From: Nemopilema nomurai | Taxonomy: Eukaryota > Cnidaria > Scyphozoa > Rhizostomeae > Rhizostomatidae | DNA: 64,000 nt | Direction: 5' to 3' | Assembly (NCBI GenBank): GCA_003864495.1 | Contig: ML133465.1 | Coordinates: forward strand, 743,163 to 807,162 | Part shown: piece by piece, positions 1-11,545 of the stretch | How the letters are laid out: every line of letters starts with the position of its first letter | Numbering within the stretch: position 1 is the first letter of the stretch | Position numbers and translations under genes: made by a program | The notes under the pieces: generated by a model | What the model saw: only the letters and a program-made list of their open reading frames with translations | What the model was told of the DNA's origin: nothing | Databases searched by the model: none

Positions 1-356
1 GAAATGATGGTGATATAACTGGTGAGTGGTAAAGGTGCAGCATCACTAAGAATGACGACATGCCCTGGTGGCAGGTGGATCTGACAAAGCAAGCAGCAGT
101 GATAGCTGTGCGAATAAAGAATGGTCAGACTTGGCGTCCACACAGGATCAATCCATTCAAAGTCAGTGTTGGAGACGATAGTTCAAATGGTGGACGAAAC
201 AATGCACTCTGTGTGGATGATGGGACTCTAAACGCTGGAGAGTTCAAGTACTTTTATTGCCCGACGGTGCTGCATGGCCGATATGTGACTGTGTTTCTAA
301 ACAGAATTGAGGTTCTGCAAATTTGCGAGCTTGAGGTTTATGAAGGTACTATCTGA
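1..356 (+). pseudogene. Gene Z, terminal FTP2 (F-type-lectin-like) exon, 5'-truncated by the window, with nonsense codon
   Basis: This is the last exon of a gene whose other exons lie to the left. The visible domain has the FTP signatures: GNDG just before the tryptophans, PWWQVDLTK, NPFKVSVGDDSSNGGRNN, LCVDDG, CPTVLHGRYVTVFL and CELEVYE, then a stop at 354-356 and AATAAA at 385-390. The reading frame carries a TAA at 30-32 where gene C has CAA and genes A and B have GAA, so as assembled the domain is cut off before the WW motif. The family is a secreted beta-sandwich lectin fold; the canonical fucose-contact residues are not present. It may be a recent pseudogene, an allele or a consensus error. 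Confidence 0.75.
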
Positions 357-384
357 GTCCAACTCCATCTAAATGATTCATCTG

Positions 385-390
385 AATAAA
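385..390 (+). promoter_or_regulatory. Poly(A) signal AATAAA after gene Z
   Basis: A canonical AATAAA lies about 30 bases after the stop codon of the FTP2 exon. Its counterparts follow genes A (14375-14380) and B (28235-28240). Gene C has none at this place. Confidence 0.45.
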
Positions 391-773
391 CAGTCTGTTA
401 AGGAAAAACTATTAAAAATGCGAAGTTAGCAAAGGTTTAGTCGTTTTTGGAGTCAAGCTCAACATTGCAACTCATTGCTTTTCCACATCACTAGGGATGA
501 ATTCCTTTGTGCTGCTTTTCTTCTAGCTTTTGCATTTCATTACTTCTTTACTTAACATTCATAATGCTGTTTACATCTTTTTACTAGAGCCTTTGACTAT
601 TTTATTTTAAATCAGATGACTCACAATACTACAACTTCATTTCACTTCCAGGCATTGGTGACTGAAATTGCTACCTTTGAGATTTTCTGTTCAGAGAACA
701 TCAATGAGGAAAATATCTTGAGGAAATCAATGTAAGAAAGATGACAAAGTCAAACTATCATTTGGCTGCACAG

Positions 774-778
<5 letters not shown>

Positions 779-839
<61 letters not shown>
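779..839. repeat. (GA)n microsatellite
   Basis: About 60 bases of almost pure GA dinucleotide with one interruption (GATAGA near 816-821), preceded by a short GT run. It is absent from the matching places in units 2 and 3, where the surrounding ~60 bases are also missing. Confidence 0.95.
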
Positions 840-3800
840 TTATGAAAGAATTCTTAAACTTATGGTTCAAGCCAAAGTTGTTTAATACTGTCAATAGTAG
901 TTTTGGCCAAACTAAAGCAATTCATTATTAGTACTTCAAAAATTGAGCTATAAAGTAGAATAAAGATTTGTATGCATTCCTGTTAAATCTGAGTGCTGGT
1001 TATTCTTTCAAAGCAATGGAAACCTTTATACTCGGCTAGCATTTCCCATATTTCTCAATCTATTGCCACTTTGTCAAGCTCTAATTATTTTTTTAGCGTT
1101 TGTTGTCATGTATTATAAGTTTACTGGTTGATATCTTTATAAGCAACTCAGGGGCTCTGTCACAACATTTTTCACTTAGCATGCAATATTAATAGTTAAT
1201 AAGAACATAACACTCACTGGCTGTGTAAATAATCTTTAATTGTCTTCTATATATTTGCACTTTTCAGTGTAAAACAAAAAAAACTTGTAAGGTGTTTTTT
1301 TGTTATCTTGCATTTTGCTGTCGATAAGCTGGTGAAATTATTACAAGTGGGTCTTATTAAGCTAAAAATTGCATCTACAATGTTTTAGCTTGAAAAACAT
1401 CTCTCAGTTGCTCTGATGATTTTCCCGGCCAAATAATTTTTGTTTGATAAATAAAGAAACTATTTTGTAGCTATCCTTAGAAGTTTCTTTATATTCAAAC
1501 TTTGCCTTCTCAGTCTTTGCAGTTAATAAGTAAAAACTCCTAATTTTACAATCAACTTGATCTGCTGAGAAAGCATTGTTTGAACTTTTCTTTATCTCAA
1601 AGAACTTTGATTGCTGTCACGTTCCAAATGTGTTTAGGGCCCAGGCGCACAGACAGTATTTTTGGCAACTCACATCTCCTCCCCAGGGGCAGTCTTTATG
1701 CCCGTAATTAAAGATTCAATATCAGCGCGCAGGCTTGAATCAGTCTTAATGAATTGCTTTAATTCATGGAAAGGACTTTCTGTTTAACCTGACCTTGGTT
1801 GTCGTACAGTTTTTGCAGTACGTAACGGTATAAATGTACAGTACAATTACGTTAATCGAACAATAAACTTTCTTCTTCATGTTTTCTTGATATAGTGAAT
1901 TGTTTGGTTCTTCTTATCAATTATCTGGATTATATACTACACAACTAAACAATGAGGAATGAAATGTTCCATGACTTGAAGTTTTGAATTAAATGTACTA
2001 ACCAATCTGAAGATATTTTCGTTTGATTCAATTCATTTTGTAATTGAATTGCTTTCATTTTCTTAACTTAGGATTATCCTGTGTCTTGTCCCTAAAGCAC
2101 CTTTGCTTCAAAAGTTCTGCAAGTTCTTCAAAAGTTTTCAATAATTACTCTCAACATTTCCATAAGTGCATTGATCAAAATAGAATAGTCCCGTTGCTAC
2201 AATAATTAACACAACAACATAGTTATTCCGGTACCTACGCAACAACGACATAATTATTTACGAATCGAGAAATATCGCGCTTTCTTGCGGGTTTCCCAAA
2301 TATTATAGCATTTTATTTTGCGTGAATCAACACCATTCTTACTATAAATCAGCTTAATCTGTATTATCCTACTATACATTATTGAAATCTAATGAACTTT
2401 TCATTTTGCTTGGCATATATTAAATTCTTTAAAACTTTGGAAATGTAGTATTTGCTTGAATCTGAAACGACCAATCCTCACTTTATCAGAAACATAACTA
2501 GTCTTTGAACATGAATACTGCACCTGAATGTCTGTGTAATAAAACACTGTTGAATCTAAATTGAACTTCACACTGTGTAATAAAACACTATGCATCTTCG
2601 ATGATCTTCTTTTAAGCTCCCCTTCCTAAGAATAGCTATGAGGTAGGCAAAAATTTTCACCCTAATTGCCAGTTTTCTTTCTCTTCAATATTAAAAAGGA
2701 CCTTCGTGCACTGCCAAGCTTATGCAAGGGTGTAAATAAAAGTGAATTTCAAAAACTGTGTCACAAAATAGAGTTGATGGAGTGAACAATGCTTCCAAAG
2801 TTTGTTTACGTAGAATAAATGTACAGTGGACTTGTAGCCGACTGTCACGCGCTAACGTCTGCCATACAGTTACTGACTTCTCAATAACTTCGAAGTTCTT
2901 CTGCAATTAACTACTTTCAAAATAAAAAGAGATTGATGTCTTCTTTATATCATCTTGGTTACCTTGTTATTCTTTACTTTGTAGTAGCTTTTAATGATAT
3001 GTTCAAAATTCAATAGAATCTAGAGAACAAAGTCTGTACAAAATTTTTAGCTTTCTACGTTAATCTAAGATTATGGCAAACTCAACTCGACTTTCGACCA
3101 GTTGTTATTCTCTAAACAACCGTACACACTGACAACTATCTAAACTAGGAACAGGGAAATTGTGGCTCTTAGAAGATTAACATATTTATTCTTTCGTAAT
3201 TATGTTACGCTAAGTAAGCACATGAAGCTATCATGTCGAAAGAAATCTCGCGAAGCTGTAAAAGTAATAAATAGGAAAAAAAGCGAGGAAGTGTGTTAAG
3301 CGTTTTATTTTGAGGTATGGTCGGCCTGCTTAGCTGTGATGCAAACAAAATATGGAAGAGTGAATGGAACAACTTTCGCTCGTTGCCTAGTTACAAAGAA
3401 AAGTTTCTAAAGTAAACAGTGCTCAAAACTTTTATTAAACAGCCATTTGGAGATAATCAACGTTCTCATTCAATTAATAGTTTTTGAAATTGTTTTCCTA
3501 AGAATGTTTTTGTTTTGGATACAATTAGGAGTATTCGAGTGATTATTAAGAATTGTTTTGAAAGTACAGTCGATGGAATCAAATCAAATTAGCTTGTAAA
3601 TGTAAAAGTCATATCGCTTGCACCTGTCCAAGGGTTATGGAAGTTTCTTGAAAACGCCGGCTTAACGAGAGGAGGTTAAAAGTAGTTAAATGACATGTCA
3701 GTGGCACTGTTCAATCAACTTATGATAGCTCTGTGCTAGACAGTTAAAACTTAGTGATAGTGCACACTTGTTAAAATTTGTAATCACTGTAAATCCACAT

Positions 3801-6800
3801 TTACCAGAAATACCAGAATTGAATGGAAAGGTAATGTCGATCCACATTTAGATTCTGTTTAAAGAAAGTGAACAATCTATTCACAGAGTAAATATTGTCA
3901 AGTAAAAAGTTGTTAATAGTTAGACATATTGGAACGAATTCTTTCTAAAAATATCTGTCAATTTTTTATGAAATGAAAGGGTCAAATTTGACGCCATATA
4001 CCTTTGGGTATTGTTCTTCGGTTTTTTATAGATTATATAGACATCACGTCTTCTGTCACTTAAAAAACGTCAGTTTTCTCTATACATTTTTCATTTCATA
4101 CGGATTGCAAAATGTTTCAAACTTGAAGCCACCAAACCCAAAGTAACCTGGAAGATTATTTTAAACGTTTACGGATAATACAAGCTTACATCTTATTTTA
4201 TGACAGCACATGCATGTTTGGAAAATACTCTACGGTTAATCCCATTCGTTCAATGCTATCTCTTGTTATTCATATTTAGCTGAACGAAATTGTTAGTTAT
4301 TTGAAATTTCTCTTCTTGTCGTCAAAGAGAAAAAGAAACTTGCAATCGGTTTTTACACTTACAATCAGTCGTTCAAGAGCTCAGAAGTTATATTTGAGAA
4401 GTTGTGAAGATTATTTTAAATACAACAATGGTCAAAAGGGAGAAAAGGAAACTTCACATTCTGCAAAATAGAATATAATTCAGGTTACACCAAAAAAGAT
4501 TGATTAGTTGCTTAATAGTGCACAAGAATGGGACAAACGTGGTCAAACAACATACTTCCTTTTTTGGTCAAGGCCATAAGGGTGAAACAGTTTTTCCTTT
4601 GTTGCTGAGTGAATTCAATGGCCAAGCTAAATATTTCCTTAAAAGCAAACTTAGTCGTTTGCTTTCAGATAACAATAGTTTTAGCAAAAACGTGGAAGAG
4701 CTGAAGAGTTGAACTTACTTTCTTGTAAAGCAGCAATTAATCATCAAAATATGAAAAAGATGATATGATATGAAAAAAAAATAATCAGCAAAAAGAAAGA
4801 AACGTTAATATTGTAAAGAAAAAAGTTGTTAGTAGTTAGACATATTGTTACGAATTCCTTCTAAAAAGATCTCACAGTTTTTTTATATAAAGAAAGGGTC
4901 AAACTTGACGCAATAGACCTTTGGGTATTGTTCTTCGGTTTTTTTGAGAGATCTTTGCGTCTGCAAACTTAAATTTCCATATAAATTTATTTGTCCAAAT
5001 CCTTGAAGCACTTCTCGTTTTCCTAGCTTTTCAATTTCTTTTAATTTCTCACAAAAGTTGTTGTAACTTACGAAATCAAAAGCAAATCTTCTGAGTCCGA
5101 ATAATACAAGACGATTGAGCATAATAAAATTGAAAATAGGTCAATATGTTTACGTTATTGAAAAGAATTATTTTACTAGAATGTTTACTCAAAACACTGT
5201 TTGCTTTATATCTAGTCTTGCGCATTTCTTTGTTTACAAAAGTAATTGCCTAAAGCTAAAGAATTCTGTAATTTGAGTTATATTTGTTATTCTATGAAAA
5301 GTGCAAACTTCTTTTAAATTACAAAAAAAATTAGAAGGGTATAGGCAACTTTAACTTAATCAAACAGCAAATTATTCAAGACAGCTAAGTGATATCTCAG
5401 CAGTACAGAGCCGCTAAATTAATGAAAGGGATTATGGCCGACTCATTAAAAATGAAAGAACGTATAATTGTTTTGCTGAAAGTAAACGGTGATGGTAAGT
5501 TTTAATAGAATTGTGCATGTGTAGACCAACGATAGAGTCCAGCAAGAGCCAGTAGAGCTCGGTGCAGCTAGAACTGAATGTCTTGAAAGGTAAGCATGAG
5601 TCTGCCTTTCTTTATGGGGCGAGTTTGCATTGCCAGTAAGCATGTAAGCACGAAAGTATCATTTTAGTGTACGCAACTAAAATATATGTAATCAATCAGC
5701 ATCACAGATGATTAAATTTCATAGACGTAATGTAAGAAATTGAGGAAAAAGGTAAGGGACGCAAATTTGCAAGAAGGCTGTAATAAGAATAGTTGTGTAT
5801 TTATTCTAATGCTCAATTTTGTGTGATCCGTAAATCTTATATTTAAAAAAAAGTTTAGCATCTTAAAAGAAACTTTAAAAACTTCAACAAAAGGTGGAGC
5901 TTGTGTTAGGCTTTTTTGTGTTTGACTTTTTGTCTGAGTCAAATTTCAACGAACTATTTGAAACTTGTCAATAAACAAACTGTTGCTTTTATGCCTCATG
6001 CTTTATGCTTAGTAGCCTTGCAACATTTCAGAACATATTTACGCTAATATTGGAAAATCATGCTTATATTTAATCAATACATAAACTTTTGCATTTGAAA
6101 TCTGTTTGACTCAGAGCAACGTTTAAAGTATGTATTTAGAAAAGATGAGTAGAAAACTTTCAATTCAATTAATATCATTGATTAACTGGAAAAGTATGAA
6201 TATCTAAACCGTTTGAAAGAATGGGTGATAGTTAAGATTCAAAGACACATCTTTACATTGCCTAAAAAGTTTTGCATAGCATTTTCTTTACAGGTGCCTC
6301 TCTATTTTGTTCTGCTACATCCAGTTAACATTGGTAAGTACAATTTCGGCTTCTGCAGTTTCGACATCAATGAGTGCATAAAATGAGTACATAAAGTTAA
6401 TTACTAAAAGGTACTGCTCTGTTTTACAAATGTATTGTATTGATAGTAACACCAATAAATTCACAGTTTTGGATCCAACCTTGAAATTAGAATGGATTTT
6501 CCATTTAAACTCTTTCTGTCCACAAAGCATGGGATTTTCCATTAAAAAATAGACAGACTCAAAAACGCCTGGTGGAAAGAGGAACTAGCTTGCCCAATCA
6601 TACGAAAATTTCCGTCACTGTATATTTTGGCACAATCTGGATTCTCCAACAGATGTTGTCATATAGCCGAATCATAGTTAACTTGGGCATTGCTTTTTTT
6701 ACAATTTCGACGGGCTGCTCTTATTCTGCAGACGTTTTGGTCCTTATGCTCGTGGGAACATGCTGTTTTATTCATCCTTTAATCTTTGAGTAGTGCGTCC

Positions 6801-8422
6801 GTTAAAGTATGTTGTTAAGGAACGTTTTTTTCCATTACAACCAATCATGTGCTCTTCTTATCACCCTCTAGTGTTTTCGATCCGCAACTGGCTATTTTTT
6901 TGTCAGATTTTGGTTATTTTTCGACGTTTGCATTGTCCGAGAAGCGTCGGACTAAAATGCACTTTTAGTATAGAAAACTGGTCCCGCAATTTCTAGCCAT
7001 ACTGAAGTTTTGTGACGCAAAGCATTTGTTCACACACAACAGCACTTTCTTTGACAAGTTTCATGAGTGTGCTAGCTGGGCCAAGTTCTATCAACTTCAA
7101 CCACAGTGAACAGGAATTCAATGGTTAGAGAAAATACAAATTTAAAGGCTGAAGATAATTTTATCTGAGGCACTCTGGTTGCAATCTCATCTTATGTCAT
7201 CTAAAGTTCTATTTTAAACAGCACAGGCATTGCAAGTGAGGTTTTTTGTTGCTGAATTAGAAAATAAGGCAGATTCGCCATGATATAAACTTTCCTTTGT
7301 TTAAAGGAGAACTGACACGCAAAAATAACTTGGGCTTATTCTATGCAGAATTTATCGCTGACTTCAAATCTGGAAAAATTTTTCTACTTAGAATTGCAGT
7401 TTTTCTCATATTTGCCCCTTTATTCGTCAATTACGTGTTGAAGCAATAGCCAAAAGACAAACGAAATCTAAGAGAGTCGGCGGTAAAAGCGATCCTGCAA
7501 CCTGCTATGGGAGCAGAAATATGAATTCAAGAAAAACGGGTTGACGGGACCTGCTAGTGTGACTAAAAAATAATTTCACCGAACTTGGTTATCATATTTT
7601 AACAGAGGTTGAGACACTAGGGAATAACCTAGTCTTGCAATAAGACCACCCCCACCCAAGTCAAAAGTGTTTTCAAAAGAAGATAATGCGCCAGTTGATA
7701 TTCCTATGACAGTTAAACAGCTTTTTCTTCAAATAAGAAATCAAGTTCTTGCCTAAGAGCTAAAAGCCTATTTCGTAAATCCAGATTCTTCAACAGCCTT
7801 AAAGGTAATTCGCTAAACCCTTCGCACCCGGTGAAAATGGCATATAATCGGCACAAGTGCGACTTTCAACCCGTTTTTCCTATTTAATATCACGACCCAG
7901 TTAACGGGTTTGAAACATAAAAAACAATCATATAATGCTACGTTGATAATGAATAACTTGCAGTTCCGTTTAGGGCATTATAGGCATTTCAGCGAATAAG
8001 GCCATACAGGCAAAGAAGTCTGGACGAAGACGCCTCGATCTGAAATGAAATTCTAGTTTTGACGATACCTGATCCCATTAAGATTGTAGCAATGGCAATG
8101 TTTTTAATATAAACTCTATATCAATTTGTACTTCCAGTCTGTTCTTTGTTCATAATATCGTCACTGTTGAGCCATGGGACGACTGTCTGCTCAAGCGGCA
8201 GCGCTGGTTGGTAGCAAAAACTCAGACGGCTGAAATTTTCCATTTGTTTCAAAATCAGTGTAATAAAACTCCAATTCAGAGTCTCAAACCATTGAAAAGT
8301 CAATTATGTGTCAAAAATGCAAAACTAGCTTCTTTCAGATGCACAAAATAAACATTTGTCCACTGCATTTTCTAAAAAATTTCTATAAAGAAACACAATG
8401 CATGCTGAGAACATGTCACTTG

Positions 8423-8430
8423 TGACGTCA
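8423..8430. promoter_or_regulatory. CRE-like palindrome TGACGTCA upstream of gene A
   Basis: A perfect TGACGTCA octamer lies about 270 bases before the first recognised exon of gene A. It is kept at 22271-22278 (gene B) and 37833-37840 (gene C). Such a site binds CREB/ATF-type bZIP factors in animals. Promoter function here is only inferred, and the copies are too similar for conservation to prove anything. Confidence 0.25.
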
Positions 8431-8690
8431 AAGATGATCACTCGTGACAATTTTCGTTTCGAGTCTCAAGTTGTCGGAACAATTGTCGTTTCCCAACTTA
8501 AAACGCATGTCTTTCAAAAATGGTAACTGCGACTTAGAAAAATTTTCCAATCCCGGAATTTGCTTGTCACAAACTACCGTTTTAGCCAACCTTCTTTTTG
8601 CGTTCAGTTCTCCTTCAATATATAATCACAATAATATATATATTCAACAATATTTTCCTTCGCTTCATAGTCCTATTTACCTCTTTGTAG

Positions 8691-8750
8691 ACTGTGTGTT
8701 TCATGGAAACAATTCAAAACAACGAATAAACAAGTCATGTTATTGCAGCT
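8691..8750 (+). CDS. Gene A, candidate small 5' exon (20 codons, phase 1-1)
   Basis: It lies between an acceptor (CTCTTTGTAG) and a strong donor (GTGAGT). In phase 1 it reads D-C-V-F-H-G-N-N-S-K-Q...N-K-S-C-Y-C-S with no stop. The same exon occurs in B, C and D; in the diverged gene D copy a 9-base insertion keeps the frame, which argues for coding. Its phase-1 donor fits the PAN exon only if PAN begins at 9106, not at the stronger acceptor at 9080. No known domain is recognised. It could instead be 5' UTR. Confidence 0.35.
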
Positions 8751-9079
8751 GTGAGTACGACAAACGTGGTAATCGAAGACCTTTATCTTGTCACGCAATA
8801 ATGCAATCGGTTGAGAGCTGTTTCGACGCTGATAAGTTGTCCATCATATATACAATGTCTCACAATGAGTTAACGCTAAAATTGTAAGATAGTAACACCT
8901 CAAAACCTTCATAGTTAAGCAACTTGATTTCCAACTTTCATCGATCTAGTTTTCGATTTTCTGTGACGACAGTTGTGTTTATTTTCACTAAAATTACACC
9001 TCTTCTTTCTAGAGATAAGAATAGAATAAATACAAAAGCATTTAAAATTCTTTCTAAAAATAATTGTTTCTCTTCCTAG

Positions 9080-9392
9080 GTTGTGGATACTGGTGACTTT
9101 GAAAGATGTCAATGGAGAAATACTTCGATTATCATGCAAAACGTTTGCCAACTTCTCTGTTGTGCTTGAAGATCGCTCACTTAGGGCCGCCTTCCGCACG
9201 TTTGATAGTCTTGATGAGTATACGTGTAAGTTTGAATGCATTCAAGAACAGCTATGCAAATCTATCAATGTAAATGAGGAGCTTGGTGCTTGTCAGTTGA
9301 ACAACAAATCAGCACAGGACCCTAACGACGGCATCGAAACACAGGCAGCAGCTGGTTGGACATACTATTCTACTCGCTACGATGAAATGCAT
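9080..9392 (+). CDS. Gene A, PAN/Apple domain exon
   Basis: PAN/Apple modules mediate protein-protein or protein-carbohydrate contact outside the cell. The frame from 9081 reads through LRLSCKTFANF, DSLDEYTCKFECIQEQLCKS and GACQLNNKSAQ to GWTYYSTRYDEMH. The Cys spacing is PAN-like, with CxxxC and QLCKS at the helix and a GACxL strand. Five Cys lie in this exon; the sixth probably comes from the next one. The acceptor TTCCTAG ends at 9079. A second AG at 9104-9105 would give a phase-1 start at 9106 and suit the small exon. The donor GTATGT follows codon 104 in phase 0. The start codon and signal peptide are not identified. The hydrophobic LWILVTL at the 5' edge may be part of a split signal peptide. 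Confidence 0.8.
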
Positions 9393-9571
9393 GTATGTTT
9401 TAAAACAGATTTCAATTGCTTGACACAATAGAGAAGACTGATATATAATTAAAACGTTATTTTAAAGTACTTTAGCAATAGATATGCCTACGAAAATGTA
9501 TGACACTATTAAAAGGGCTTTTGGGGCTAAATGTTTTATTCCGATTGTAAGTGATTTTTACATTTTTGCAG

Positions 9572-9659
9572 GTTGGTCAGCTCTGCCAATCAAAACATCC
9601 TTGCAGGAGTGGAGAAAAGTGCGTTGATACATGCACATGCCCTGGTTATCGATGTCTCG
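9572..9659 (+). CDS. Gene A, Cys-rich linker exon
   Basis: An 88-base exon entered in phase 0 after TTTTTGCAG and left in phase 1 at CTCG|GTGAGG. It reads VGQLCQSKHPCRSGEKCVDTC, then TCPGYRCL, with seven Cys in about 29 residues. It directly follows the PAN exon, and the counterpart in gene E has the same length and phases, so it belongs to the PAN-containing N-terminal block. Reading through the donor gives a stop soon after (...FCKKLI*), so a truncated PAN-only product by intron retention is possible. No named domain is recognised. Confidence 0.78.
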
Positions 9660-10000
9660 GTGAGGCAATTCAGCCATTCTGCAAAAAACTAATTTGATGA
9701 ACAGAATTAAAAGAAGCTGCCAAATAATTTTAGTTCATCTGCTGGCCTTACAAAATCTTTATCTTTCATTAAAATTCTTTGTCACTTCAATCACTCTATT
9801 TGCCAGGAAGATACCTTTTGCTGTATTTTTTACATTTAATTTTCGTTTGTTTTTTTTAAAACAAAATCTATAAAAGAAATGTATTTCACAAGCACGAACA
9901 TTAAACCAAAGGTTCTTGAATCGTTACTTTGCCCTTCGCTTTTCTAGACGATTTTAATTTCTTCAAAGAAATGAAAATTGGAAGCTCTTGATTTTGACAG

Positions 10001-10084
10001 TCTTTGATGAATGCAATGCTAAAATACACAGCTGCCATCAGAAGGCAAACTGTAAAGTAACAAAGATAACCTCAATTTATGAAA
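10001..10084 (+). pseudogene. Gene A, relic cbEGF exon in the intron after the Cys-rich exon
   Basis: After TTTTGACAG the sequence reads (V)FDECNAKIHSCHQKANC, the first half of a calcium-binding EGF. The frame then degenerates into sequence lacking the last three Cys and any donor at the expected place. It matches the intact DFDEC exon of gene D in position and sequence. I read it as a dead exon left behind when the cluster diverged. Confidence 0.65.
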
Positions 10085-10792
10085 TAAGCAGCATGAAAGC
10101 AAATGGAAACACCGACACGTTCTTTCCAGGATCGAAATTGTGTTCTAATCCTAAAAGCAAGTGAGTTGATAAATATTGTCGGTAGTGAAACTTTGTACAA
10201 ACAGATCTTAAAGGAGAGCTGGTTTTAAGGCAGTTATCATGTCATAGCAAAGCCTTTGATTATGATAGTTTTTTCAATGATTTTCACCAGCAATAGGAAC
10301 ATTGAAGTAGCCATATTGCTACTTCAATCGTGAAAAGCTACGATGACCCTAAATTATATACGTAGTTGTAAAAACCCATAAAAATGGAATAGAATTAGGC
10401 CTGTCTTTTCCTGAAGAAGGATCGGGAATGTTATCGACGATTAGAACGAAAGTTTTACTGCTGTTACGGAGACAATTCATTTTTAATTCTACCAATTAAA
10501 CCTGAACCAAAATTTAAACAACCAATAAGGCAAATTGGTTGAAATTAAAAGATTATTGTTGCAAAGATTATAGCATAAGGAATGATAAAATTCGTCTTTT
10601 GATCAGGTAATCCATTATTGTTTCACACATACCAGCTTGCAGAGTGATGGACGGAATGAAACTGAATTCCATTATACTTTCATTAAAAAAGAGTGTTATT
10701 GGCAATTTCAACCCTTTCTATATCAATTGATGCTATTTTCTTCCTATTATGAAGAGTTATTCGTTCATAAAGTTCACATTTCTTGCTTTCAG

Positions 10793-10906
10793 ATGTCAAT
10801 GAATGCCAAAGTTCTCCTTGCAAAAACGGTGGCTCATGCAGCAATCTCGTGAACATGTACAGATGTGAATGTTTGCCAGGATATACTGGCTTGAACTGCG
10901 AAACTG
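10793..10906 (+). CDS. Gene A, cbEGF exon 1
   Basis: A 114-base phase 1-1 exon coding for a complete calcium-binding EGF module. It starts [16 protein letters not shown] and continues through [17 protein letters not shown], with six Cys in the EGF spacing C-x4-C-x5-C-x8-C-x-C-x8-C. The DVNEC start and the aromatic residue in YRCEC are the calcium-binding signature. The acceptor is TTGCTTTCAG and the donor is ACTG|GTACAT, a weak match to the donor consensus. It is spliced between the Cys-rich exon and EGF2. Confidence 0.85.
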
Positions 10907-11422
10907 GTACATTTTAGAGATTCAATAATACATAACTCGTAAAACCAGATAAATTATAAATTGTTCAAATAGAATCTCAGTATAGCCTTCTTTTGAATAT
11001 CATTTGCCTTTTTCACAAGATGTAGTTAGTTTTTCTCAAAATTTATTAATATAGGCCCAATGCTTTATTTGCTAAATATATCGAATCTTCTTGAATCAAA
11101 TTGGACATGAAAGTAAAAGATAATGTAAGCTTAAAACGTAAACATGTCAAGAAAAATTACAAGCCAGAGGTGACCAAACTACTGCCCAAGTCCAAAGTCC
11201 TCCTGCTGACCCAATAATCATTGATACAGTTTTGCCTGAATACCACAAGCTTACCACAACAATACCCCGTTCGTCACAGGGCATTTGTTTCTTGACAGCC
11301 TCAATACCTTTTCCTATGTAAGAATTTATAAACAATTTCAAGACTTTTTTCAAATCTGGGCTTCATTAGTAAATGAATAATGAACCTTTAAGCATTCTCT
11401 AAAAAATATCTTGTTTTGACAG

Positions 11423-11545
11423 ACATTGACGAATGCAACAAAGGAACTCATAGCTGTCACGAGAAAGCACATTGCACCAACAACCATGGTTCATATTCCT
11501 GTCATTGCCAAAGTGGATATTTTGATTTTGGCGAAGATTGCATAC
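11423..11545 (+). CDS. Gene A, cbEGF exon 2
   Basis: A 123-base phase 1-1 exon reading DIDECNKGTHSCHEKAHCTN, then NHGSYSCHCQSGY and FGEDCI. It has six Cys in EGF order and the DIDEC / GSYSCHC calcium-binding pattern typical of fibrillin-type EGF. The acceptor is TTTTGACAG and the donor is ATAC|GTAAGT. Gene C has lost this exon. Gene D's only EGF resembles this one rather than EGF1. Confidence 0.87.

Larger units (their letters stand above)
357..8690. other. Intergenic DNA between genes Z and A
   Basis: About 8.3 kb of AT-rich DNA. It holds a GA microsatellite (781-838), a TATA-like GTATAAATG near 1828-1836, a CRE-like palindrome (8423-8430) and many short open frames on both strands that show no domain. 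Parts of it (about 4.4-7.0 kb) are distantly repeated at 42.1-46.0 kb and 49.5-51.0 kb without conserved reading frames, so I read it as duplicated non-coding DNA. No convincing gene was found here. The first exon (signal peptide) of gene A may lie in this stretch, but I could not identify it. Confidence 0.6.

Noticed and set aside
2401..2906. Minus-strand open frames repeated at 16530 and 30274
   Set aside because: They recur only because the units are almost identical. They have no domain, no splice context and no counterpart in the diverged copies.
6572..6996. Hydrophobic open frames that look like a small membrane protein
   Set aside because: The related sequences near 42.9 kb and 49.7 kb do not keep the frame, and unit 3 already alters it. 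Treated as non-coding duplicate DNA.
7531..7879. 14-bp perfect inverted repeat GAAAAACGGGTTGA / TCAACCCGTTTTTC about 320 bases apart (also in units 2 and 3)
   Set aside because: Considered as a MITE, but there is no target duplication and no internal support. The match may be chance.
8444..8887. 147-codon open frame on the plus strand before the PAN exon of gene A
   Set aside because: The B and C copies are broken by indels at different places and the first half does not look coding. Only the 60-base segment at 8691-8750 has splice-site and frame support.
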